Shown here: positions 1 through 12,200 of the stretch, one piece after another
How positions within the stretch are numbered: the first letter of the stretch is position 1
How the letters are laid out: each line of letters begins with the position of its first letter
Notes under the pieces: generated by a model
Told to the model about the DNA's origin: nothing
Seen by the model: the letters and a program-made list of their open reading frames with translations, nothing else
Databases searched by the model: none
Position numbers and translations under genes: made by a program
Source: Bombyx mori
Lineage: Eukaryota; Arthropoda; Insecta; Lepidoptera; Bombycidae
Assembly: GCF_030269925.1 (NCBI RefSeq)
Contig: NC_085123.1
Coordinates: 5,146,001 to 5,210,000 of the forward strand
DNA: 64,000 nt
Direction: 5' to 3'

Positions 1-210
1 GAGAGGAAAACCGAACTTTCGGCGTAGGTAGGGGAAAAATAGCCTTTAAACCCGGAGCTTTAAGGTCAAATATGGTTTATAGGCACATTCCACCTTCATT
101 CAATGTAAAAACTAAAAAATCTTAGAAATGGTATTTAGTTCCTTCATCCACCCATGTCTTCAATTATAATCAATATAGAAGGAGAAACAGCAATACGTTT
201 ATCGTGTTAC

Positions 211-3200
211 CTTGATCTGACTCTCTTGACGGTCTCGACGAAGAAGTCCTCGGGTGTGGTGCAGTTGAAGGCAGCCATCAGGAGGGGCGGCTGAACGAAC
301 TGACCCCGAGCTTCGGATAGCTCGCGCTTGTATTCAGCGCCGACTGACAAGCATTCCATGATCGAATCCGCCTAAACGAAATTGTAGTTCAATATCTATA
401 TATTAATATGTGAAGCAAAAACTTTGTATCCCTTTTTTACGAAAATTGCGCGGAAGGAGGAGTATGAAAATTTCCACACTTATAGAGAATATAGAGAAGA
501 AGTGCACAACGCTAATATTTTTTTAAGATAATGCATAAAAGATACATTAAATCAATAAAGAAAACATTACACACGCTACTATGTATTTGACACAACACAT
601 CGTATAAAGATACTATTTCTAAACTGTCAATTGTGAAACTTTTGTTATTCTTTAGTCTGTGGTCAAATTGAGAATAAATTAATATTGGGACTTTTTGGCG
701 GGAACGCGAGGAGTGAAGTTGTGTGATTTGTTTTATTTTGTCTATTTAGTGTTTCTTCGGGTTTAAATGTGTAATAATGGTGGTTTATTAACCGTTTAAT
801 ATCTGTGAAAGTGCACAAATGTGGGAAAATGAAACAAAGCCGCTGGACGTAACTTCTCGGGATCCTCCAAAAAGTCCACTGAAAAATCTTAGTAAATTAC
901 CACCATTTTACTGAGATTAGATTTCATCTCATATCATCTCATTTAATTTCATCCTAGTTGATTAATGTCTCAAATTAATCATTTTCATTTCATTTCACTC
1001 CATAACATCATTTTTCATAAAATTAAGAATATAGATTAAAATAAGACATGACTTAAAGGTCTCAGTTACCAGGTCATAAAATCTCATAAAAAAAAAAAAA
1101 AATTAATATTGTTTGTCTTTAATATTATTTGTCTATAGTGTAGTCTTGGCGAATCTGTGATTATTTATAGAAGTATAATAAATAGTCTTTGACAATAGAA
1201 CCAATAAGAATATTCAAACTTATAATTTCAATTAATTATAGTCGAATTTCGACTAGTGCGGGGACCACTAGTTCTTTTAGACGTCAATTTTGTAAATAGG
1301 TAAGATGTTCTTGATAAAAAACTTCTTTGAACGTCAAAGGTAAAATAATGGTACGCCGGTAAATATAATCGAACGAATATCGAAGAATCTAGTAGCACCT
1401 AGAACGCTCGAGAAGTACAACACCATCTATTGTCAGATAGCGAAAACACACAATACTAGACTTTTGTGGTATATTCTCGACGATTCTATGGATTTCGTCT
1501 CGACTATAAAAGCGTTGCAGAGATGGCACGCAGTCAGTCAGTAATCGAAACTACTCGAAGCAAAACCGCGAACGGATCAGCTGAAGCGAAGCGGAAGAAA
1601 CGAATTGAGAGTTTTAAAGTGTTTGTTGAGTGGTCTATGTGTTTTAAGTATTGAATACAGTTTTTAGTCGTACTTTGGTGGAATTTTATTTATCCCGAAC
1701 CCCAGCGCGTAACAATAATACCTCTCCGCAATCAAAGAACTTGCATTTTTGTTAGTGTAATGTATTAATAACGATTATTAGTAACGGGTGTAATTTATTA
1801 ATACAAATTACTTACAGCTTTCTCTGCGCCTATAGTTTTCTTAGTTGGCATTTGAAGACCCGGTAAACCAGGTACGGGTGCCTGTAATGAAACAATACAA
1901 GAGTCGTTAAGCAAAACATATTATTATTTATGCTATTCCATTAATTTAAAGATTATGGTTATTAATTTCACGCTTTAGGGTATTTTTTTTATTTAAAGAG
2001 TTATAACCTTTCACCCCTCGATACAGTATATTAATTATGGTAACTACGAGAGTAAAAAAATCTTTTCAATGGGCCGTTCAGCTTAGTGTGGTATTTGTCT
2101 TCATTTAATTTATAAACATCGACAATTTGAAATTAATATATCTTCAGAGATCAGACTTCAGGCTAACTTGTACTTTAAAGTCTTGGATGTTATTGGATCT
2201 TATAGTTTGTTTAATCCATAGACACAGCTCACTGAGTTTCTCGCTGGTTTTTCTCAGTGGATCACAATTCCGATCCAATAATAGATTCTACAAAGCACTG
2301 CACTTGCTAGGGCTAGTATTAGCAAATTCCCTCAGGTTGAGCCCGTGAGCTCACCTACCCAGTACATGCCTACATGGTAACTACGAGAGTTTTTTCTTTA
2401 TTGCCCGTGTGGGCAGACGAGCGCATGGCCCACCTGATGGTGAGTGGTTACCGTCGCCCATGGACTTTAGCAATGCCAGTGGCAGAGCCAAGCCGCTGCC
2501 TACCAAATCAAAAAACCTTCTCAGTGGGTAGCGATTCCGATCCGGTGGTAGGAATAGTGAAGCACTGCTCTTCTCTCAGGTTGAGCCCGTGAGCCCACTT
2601 ACCCATCAGGGCGTAGCTGGAATAGCCTCTTAGGTTACCAGCGATTAGGTAGGAAAAAAAAAATACATGTGTGCAATTCACACGTGGTAGAAGTGAAAAC
2701 CTTCAAAAATTAAAATACCGTTATCCTAAATGTCTAAATTTAAGTAAAATTTTGTCATTAGTAAATAATTGTAAATCATCTTATATAGTGAGGTAGCGCC
2801 CTCTGTGAATTGATATTTTAACTTCACGTATAAACCTAAATTAACACTCAGTACAAGAGGTTTCAAACACACGTTAGTATTAAAAAATCTCATAGATTAA
2901 AAAACACTGTATTAAAAAACCCTACACTGAGAACGTCTAATGTGTTCTATCTCATTCTCTCTATGGCTGAATCCTATACATTTATGTGTTTGTGTCTCTA
3001 TGGACTTATTTTTTCGTTTCATCGAGTTCGAAATCACAACGATCCTATAGTACATTGTGCACCGTGTTTTTGCAATTTTACGCGCGGGAGGAAATCTGTT
3101 TTTTAATTTTTAAATAAACTACTACTAATTGAATAAGAACTGCCTGATGAACTCATCTTTGTTTAATACTTCACTATTAAAATTTATTGCCTTTTGTTTA

Positions 3201-6200
3201 TTTCACTTTTACACTAAACACAATATTATAAATTACCCGAGCACAATGGAGGAGAATTTTAAGTGCGTGAGAGTAGATGTAGACACTAACGCGCATGCGC
3301 ACTTGCCAATACCTAGGGAGGAAAAGTTAGACTTTCTTCCCTGTACAGCGGGAGGAAAACCGAACTTTCGGCTTAGGTAGGAGAAAAAAGAAGTTTCACT
3401 TAAAAAAAAGGCAGTCGTACATGTTGTTCTCCGGTGGCGAGTCCCTCGTCGCGCTCGTCGGTGTCGCCGAGCACGAGCGGCTCGTCCGTGCGCGCCCACA
3501 GCCGCACGGCGCCGTCCGCGCCGCACGACGCCGCGTGCAGCCCGCCCGCGCCCACGCACACGCCGTGGCACGCGCCCGCGTGGCCCTGCGCACACACACA
3601 ACACCACTCTAAACAACAGCTACGATATTTGTATCACTCACTAGCTAACCCGGCAGACTTCGTAGTGCCTCAATCGATAAATAAAAGACCTAAACTTTTG
3701 TATAAAATAAACTTAAAACAAACAATAGGAATCCCCGTCCGATGGGGGACACATCAAAGTAAAAACAAAATTGTTATTTTTATTTAATTCCGAGCATTTT
3801 CATATTTATCTACCTTTTAACCCTTCTCTGGACTTTCACAAATAATTTAAGACCAAAATTAGCCAAATCGGTTCAGCCGTTCTCGAGTTTTATCGAGACT
3901 AACGAACAGCAATTCATTTTTATATACATAGATATTGTGTATATTCTATTCTATCAGCCCACAGACATCCACTGCTGGACATAAGCTCCCCCCAAGCCTC
4001 CCACAAAGGTCAGTTCTACGCTGCCTAAACCCAACGGATTCCCGCGAACCTCAATAGGTCGACGGTCTATCTTATAGGAGGCCTACCTACATGTGTATTA
4101 CTACAAGGATTTCCTGTATGTATGTATATATGTGACAATGGTTTATTTATTTAGCTCTTAGTTGGGTGGACGATCTCACGGCTCACTTAGTGTTAATTGG
4201 TCACCGGAGCCCATAGACATCTACAACGTAAATGCCGCCACCAACTTGGAGATATGAGTTCTCTGTTATTTGATCTACTTTATGATGTATGATTGAGTTT
4301 ACACTTGTAACGATATAAAGGGCATCACCCTTAATGAGCTCGCAAGACGTCCTACCACCAGTAGAGTATAACAGTAATACGTAGAATACCAACATCTGTG
4401 TGGTATTGCAGTTACCATCAATTAGGGAGTTAAATAAGAAAACAGCTAAAGATATTACTTCCGCGATAATAATATTAACAAGAGGTCGCATTCTTTTACT
4501 GGTGGTAGGACATCTTGTGAGTCCGCACGGGTAGGTACCACCGCCCTGCCTATTTCTGCCGTAAAGCAGTAAAGCGTTTCGGTTTGAAGGGTGGGGCATC
4601 CGTTGTAATACTTGAGACCTTAGAACTTATATCTCAAGGTGGGTGGCAAAAAAAATATACACATCTAAGAACTAGTAGAACAAAACTCAGCATCGAAAAC
4701 ATTTGATAGTACAGATAGATCAGGCCTGGGCAAATGGCGGCCCGCGGTAGAATTTTGTTTGGCCCGTGAAGCATTGTATATATTATTATTAAAAACACAT
4801 ATATTAGTTTTTGTCTAACATAAATTGGTGCATAAATTTTTTTTGATAAAATATTAAGCAATACTGATACATATTATCAGGGCCGGTGGCAGCCAAAATT
4901 TTCTCCCGGACAACCACTCTTTTCAGCGCCTCCTATTCGAAAATATAGTTATGATAATTGAACAATTACAGTATGTATAATAGTCGCACAATATAAAATT
5001 AGAAAAAAACTGTTTGGCCCGAAGTCAAATTTTCATCTGCAATGTGGCCCCACTATCAAAATATTTGCCTGAGATAGATGATACTGACAAACCGGCACGA
5101 CTCACATTCAGCGTGATGATATTCTCGGAGGTGTCGGCGTCCCACTGCTTGATCTTCCCGTCCTTCGAGCCCGTGAAGAAGTAGTGCGTGTTGGGCACGA
5201 ACTGCAGCGCGGTTATGGAATCGTTGTGCGCGAATATCGACTTGTGACAGTCGCCGAAGTCCATGCCCCACGTCTTGACGTTGCGGTCCGCCGAGCCCGT
5301 AGCTATGAGGTTCGAGTCGTAGCTTATGTCCAGACAGAGCACTGGCAGCTTGTGCCCGTAAAGAGAAAGGTAGAACTGAAAAAAAAAAACTTTTTTTTAA
5401 AACCTATTTTCCTTGCCGACACGTGCTGGCGATGTTCTTCTTCCGGTAGTAGATTCTGCGAAGCACGCCTCTTGCTAGGGTTCGTGTTAGCAACGTAGTC
5501 AGGTTTGAGCCCCGTGAGCTCACCTACTAGTTAAGGTTACGCTGGAATAGCCTCTCAAGGCTCTCAGCTTAGGTAGGAAAAAAAAATTGATGTTCTTCTG
5601 TTTGTTCAAATCAAATATTAGTACAACTCATGTTGAAATGTCAACGGGCATCTGGTGAATTAAATGCTTAAAACCAGAGGACATTTCAATATTTTTTTTG
5701 TGCCCTTATAAACATGGCCATTACATACGACACACACGATGGTAAGTGGTAATTAAGTTATAATTAATTATAAATTATCATCAATATTTTAGTTTATGCG
5801 TAAAGAAGAAACGTAAATGAGAACTTACCTTAAATGTATCAAGGAAAAATATTTTAACAGTACAGTCTAATAAGGCGACCGCGATGAATTTGTTGTTGGG
5901 ACTGATTTTTACAGCTGACACTTGCTCTTCCAATTTCAGTGTTCTAGTATGAAGTAATGATAAAACCTAAAAAAATTAACCAAAGTAAGCATTTAGTGTA
6001 TTGTATTTCATAAAAATATTGGTCTTTTTTTAATACCTTTCCTTTGGCTTCGACTATTGGATCATTTATTAATTCGAACTGCCATAGCTTTACAGTTTTG
6101 TCGGCTCCACCCGTGTAGCAGCCTCTCTGTAACACAACGATAAAGAGTTCATATTATTTAGCGATTTTTCATTTTCTGTTCGACTTAGGCCAGTAATCTA

Positions 6201-9200
6201 ATATATTTAAGTTTTTTCGAATTTTTGTAATGTGAGCCACGGCCCTTTTTCTTTCCTACCTAAGCTGATGGTCTAGAGAGACCATATCAGCGTCACTGGT
6301 ATAGTAGGTGAGCTCACGGGGCTCAAACCTGATGATGTAGCTAACACGAACCCTAGCAAGAGTCGTGCTTCGCAGAATCTACCACCGGATCGGAAACGCG
6401 ATCCACTGAGAAGATCCGGCGAGAAACCCCGTGGGCTGCGTCTGTGGGTTAATTTACTCGCCGAGCCCTTCGTCGCAAGCGACGGGTTCGACGAAAACGA
6501 TGACCGATGCTTGGGGTGGGGTACCTAAGAGCACCGCTAGTGGATCGGGAGGATCCGAGATGACGTGTGTTGGGCGACGTCGATCGGCTATGTAGTTACC
6601 GGCGGCCACGATGAGAGGGTTCTCGTGTCTAGCCGCTTTGTCGAAATGGATAAGCCACAGCCCATTGGTTAGTAAAGTGTTTTACAAGAACCCCTAAAGA
6701 GTACAACGTGCAATAATAAAGCTAGTTCGTCACCAGATCCGGAGTGAGTCCTAGGGCGGTGCAGTTGTCCGTGTGCGCGGGTATGGTCTCGAGGAGTCGT
6801 CCGGCCGCCACGTCCAGCACCAGCAGCGCCCCCCCCGCACACCCCACCAGCGCGTGGCGGTCACCCGGGGCCAGCGCGGCGCACAGCGGCCGCCCGCACG
6901 GCACCTCCATCGTACGGATGCACGTCTGACTAGATCTACAGATAACGATTCCAATATTATGAATGTATCGGACTTTTTGACGGGAACGCGAGGAGTGAAG
7001 TTGTGTGATTTATTTTATTTTGGCTATTTTAGTGTTTCTTCGGGTTTAAATGTGTAATAACTGTGGTTTATTTGCTGTTTAGAATCTGTGAAAGTGCACA
7101 AACGTGTGAAAATGAAACAAAGTCGCTGAATGTAACTTCTCGGAATCCTCCAAAAAGTCTCAGTAAATGACCACATTTTTACTGAGATTATATTTCATCT
7201 CATTTCATCTCATCTCATTTCATTTCATTCCATTTCATACCATGTTTCATATTAATCAACTTCATTTTATTTCATATCATTTTTCATAAAAAAAAATTCA
7301 TTAAAATTCAAATAAGACTTGACCTAAAGGTCTTAGTTACCAGGTCAAAAAATACTTTAAAAAAAATTATGAATGTATCCCGTTTCGCGGGTCGACGAAC
7401 TGTCACGAAGACGGACTGTATAGACCAAAATGATTAACATGGTGTTCTCACACCGCTGAACGATAACAATGCTCGAAGTTCTCTAGCTCCTAAATGCTAT
7501 TGTTTACGCATCTACTCCTCTCTTGTGAAGTCGGTAAAGACGGACGGACGGCGAACCGGCGGAACGGCACTAACTCCTTGCCGAGTAAAAACACATCCAC
7601 ATTCAATTCTCAACAAGACTCACTAGCTACAAGACGCGCGATATATAACATTTTTCTTTCAGATTAAAAAACGTTTGATGGTATTTCATAATTTAAGCGG
7701 TATTAGTCACAAACCATCCAAAATCAGGAAGGAGATTGAGGAAACAATAACATTCATCAAAAGCTATCTTAAATACTAGAAGTTGAGCATATCGTAAGTC
7801 GCCCGAAGTATGGCCGAGTGCTTCCATTCTGCCGCGAAAGTTCATTTAGATTCGGAGAAGGAATTGAGAGTTATTTTATGGCAGTAGCTGGCGCACCAAA
7901 TATTGCTGGTTCCCATGAGCGCCACAACTACTTACCACCAGGTGAGACGTACGCTCGTCTGTCTACAAAAGCAATTAAAAATAATTGCAATTTCAAGTTC
8001 AGTTTCTGTTTCTATAGACTCTGATAACCGTTTACCGTTACTGAGTTACTAAATTCATCAGTGTGCTTAGTGCGACTTTTTTAACGTTATCGATAGCGTA
8101 AAAGTTAACTTAAATTTATAAGCAGTTGGAACAGCGCCCCTAGCCGCAAACGTAGGTAAACGTTCCAACTGCATACAAATTTGAGTTAACTTTTACGCTA
8201 TCGATAACGTTAAAAAAGTCGCACTAAGTACACTGTTTCTATTATATAAATATTATGTCTTCATGGATTATCTTCAGATTCAAACCAATAGTAATTTGTT
8301 AATATTTTTTTCCTAGTAAATAATACGCACCTATTCCAGAGTTTGATGGAATCTGCTGATGCAGACAGTATTGCTAAGTTATCTGAACTGATCACTACAC
8401 ATCTGGGGTCCTTTTGATGACCAGGCTGAGTTATTTGTTTTAAGCACCGCACTATAAAAAAAAAGGTTTCTTATTCATATGTTCATTCATACATGTAGGC
8501 ATTAAAAATGATTTGATTGAATGTAGGTTATCATTTTCAATAGAAATTATCCGGTCTGTGAGTAGCTGGGGCTTTGTGATACCAAGGATCAGGAATGATA
8601 AAAAAAAAACATTTGCATCCATAGGCATATAGGTATAATACGACCGATGTATCTTGGCGAGTCCGAACTTCGCGCAGAAGGCTGCGCACAAACGTTTTTA
8701 GGAACCAAATGGTGGCATGACCGACGTGCGCGGGGCGGAGGTCTAGGCTAGGGATTGACTCTGTGTAAGCACAATCGTCCCTTTATTCAATCAAATATTG
8801 CAATCGATTTTTATCGATTTAGAATTTATTGATTGTTGTTTTTATGAGATACTGAACGAAATAGATTTAAAAACTTATTGAATGTTGTCGTTAGTAAACG
8901 AGACCTCATCTTTAATTAAAAAAAAAACTAATAACACTTTATTTTCTTGGTTGAAAGACATGATTTAGTTGAATATCAGTTATTTATAAACAACTACTAC
9001 AATAGGGCCTGTTTGTGAATATTTTAAACCTCCTATAAAATGGAATATAAATAAAAAAAATTATTTAAGTTTTAATCAATTTGAAAAAAAATCGATTAAA
9101 TAACATGCTCAAACACGCATATTGGACATCCCTTTTCTTGACAACGTATAAATTCGGTAATTCTCGGTACGCGGTAATGTGTCTCACTCACACGCTAGCA

Positions 9201-12200
9201 TTAGTGTCGTGTTCGTGTCGCTATCTCTGTCTTGAGTACGGGCGGCTACAAAAGTTTTCATTGATTTGTTATTAATATACTGTTTATGTTTAGTGCTCAG
9301 TTTTTTGTTTAGTTTTAAGTTTGTTTGTGTTTAAATTTATTTTAGTATTAAGTGTCCCTTGGCATTTATACTATTCGTTAACAAAGATGCCACCAAAGCA
9401 TAATAGTGTTTTAAATCGTCGGCCCACAAACATAATTTTTGTTTTTTTTTTTAAAAAAGAAAAAGAAGAAGGCGTAAAAGATTTTGACAGTTTTATTTAG
9501 AGTTGCTAACGCAACTGGTGTATCGCAACGCACAGTACAGCGGATCGCAACTGAAGGCAGTGTTCGGGCTTACTTTCGAATTAATTTAATTACGTTATTT
9601 TTACAGCTTTCTGTCTTAATTTATTATTCTTTTATTATCTCTCTTTAATTTATTATGTTATTTTTATCGCTTTCTGTCTCATAGTGTTTTGATATTCATT
9701 TTATTTGTACTTGATCCCTGTATATGGAAATATTAATTCGTATTTTGATTTAAAAAAATGAAAGCTAATAACACTTTTTTTTACGAGTGTACATGCGCGA
9801 AAGTTCACCTGCGGTTATTCAGACTCGCCAAGTTACGTCGGTCGTATTGTACATGTTATAATATCGATTATAATTTTAAATTCACAAAAATATTGAATCA
9901 ATCACAACCAAGTCAATTCACAATATATAACATACAGAAAATTCAGTCAAAGAAAGTACCTGAACGTAAATTTACAGGTTCCACATATTACTGATAAACT
10001 ACTTTATTAATATTTACCTTCATCTCCATCTTCTAGTTTCAAACTATGCAGTTCAACTGTATTGTTAGCCAGTGTAATACCAACACGCACCTCCCCTGTG
10101 GTACCCAGTAACAATGTTGCAGACTTTAACTTGGAATTCACCTTAACTGAAGTCAGCCTTCTCACTTCATCTGATAGTGTTAATATTTGGGGTATCTCTG
10201 TAATTTCCGGGTCCACTTCACCAGTTTCTTTAAGTTTACTAAAAACAAAAACTTCCATTAAGAGTGCACCTAACAAAAACCTTATTTCTGTATGTTAATA
10301 GAGCTGATTTATATATAGTAAATTTTATCATATGTATTTAATAAAACTACCTAGAAAAAAACTTTTTCATTTAGTTATATAAAATTGGGTTTATTTTATT
10401 GTCAATGTCTCACATTCCGCTTGGTGTTAGGATACAATAAATAAACTCAAATAATTCGTAGAAGTGATATTCAAGTAATATGTTCCATGGGAGGTACACT
10501 CTGCGGAGTTATTTTTGATGATCTGATCATCTAGATTTTAAGATAGTACCAGTCGCCATCAGAACATTATTCACCAAGGCAATGGCTCACTCATCATTAG
10601 GCAATAAAACAAAGTAGCAACGCATCACCTGAGATATGAAGTCGTAGTCCCAAATGCAGTATGTTATCATAAATACATACAAGCCACAATTCTTAATTAC
10701 TTCTCAGCAGAAATATGGACTTGAGTCTGATCTTGATCTTTGTAGGTCCACAATCTACCACCGGTAAAAACCTACACATACGTACGCTAATTTTTTTCGT
10801 CGCTTCTTTATTCGTTTATCCATTCTCATTTTAGCCTGTTCATCTGAGCAGAAAGCAAAAAGTTCGAGAAGGGAATCGGTTCCATAACAGGCTAATACAG
10901 TCTGCCCTGGGTCCGTTGCAATACCCACAACTCTTCCTTTACCACCTCTTACTAATGTTCCAACTTGATGACATTGTAAAACCTAAAATTATATTTAAAA
11001 CAAATATATATTTTTAAAGGTCATTCTTACAACACAAAAATTATTTTTTGTATGACAGATATTTTTGTTAACCTCTCATATTCCAGAGTCCCATACAGTC
11101 AGAAAAAAAGAAGCAATTGAAAGCAGAAATAGATGATTCGAACAGCTACCACTTTTTTATTTCAGTACTATAGCATTTTACATTTGTCCTGGTGATGAGT
11201 AATTACATTGCACAGTTCAACTTTAATACTCTTACGCCGGTAAGGGTAACGCCATCCTATCGCCGAATAGTCGAACGAATATCGAAGGATCTAGTAGATC
11301 ATCTAGAACGCTCGAGAAGTACAACACCATCTATTGTCAGATAGCGGAAACACAATACTCGACTTGTGTGGAATATTCTCGATAATTCTAGGGATGTCGT
11401 ATCGGCTATAAAAGCGTTGCAGAGATAGCACACAGTCAGTTAGTAATCGGAACTACTCGAAGTGAAAAAGCGAACAGATCATCTGAAGCAAAGGGGAAGA
11501 AGCGAATTGAAAATTTTAAAGTGTTCTCTGTCTAAGTGATAAATGCAGTTTTAATTTATACTTCGGTGGAATTTTATTTATCGCAAACCTCAGCACGTAA
11601 CAATACCAACAGATAAAGATTCAAAATTCTGACACTTACAGAGCTCTCTTCGATTTCGTCAGTTTCTTCTAGTTTGACTATTTCAAGTTGATGTTTTAGT
11701 TTATCCTCGTCTTTTACATCCTCAGTCCAGTTTAATTTCCATACTCTAAGCTCTTGGTCCATACTTCCTGTTACTAAGTACCTCTCCTCTTTTAAGAGCA
11801 CTGCAGCCCACACCTGAAATTTAATCAAGGCTGTGTGTGTCAAATAGATCAATATTTTTTGGATATATTCAGTATTGCTGATTTACAACTGCTTCACATT
11901 ATTTTATTATTATAATAATAATAAGAAGTAGAAATATTACAAAACTTTAAAAATAATTTATTACATTTACCAAAGCTCTTTTTTATATTTGTTTGCAATT
12001 AAATTATCATTGTCCACTGACTTTAATAACACTATATTACACATTAGGGTATCAAAGTCTCATTGTCTCACACATTATATAAAAGACAATCATCCTATCG
12101 AGGACTGAAAAATATTTTTAGTGTAAAGGATAATACATCATGAATATGCCACATTCCACCCGATTAATACTAACTCAATAATGGAACAATACCCTTAACC

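Noticed and set aside
1466..1654. 62-codon frame
   Set aside because: It is inside the solo LTR; composition and position suggest chance.
3421..3787. Plus-strand open frames of 63 and 117 codons at 3421 and 3434
   Set aside because: They are antisense shadows of the GC-rich WDR3 exon 3585-3421 and run into the Helitron-like repeat.
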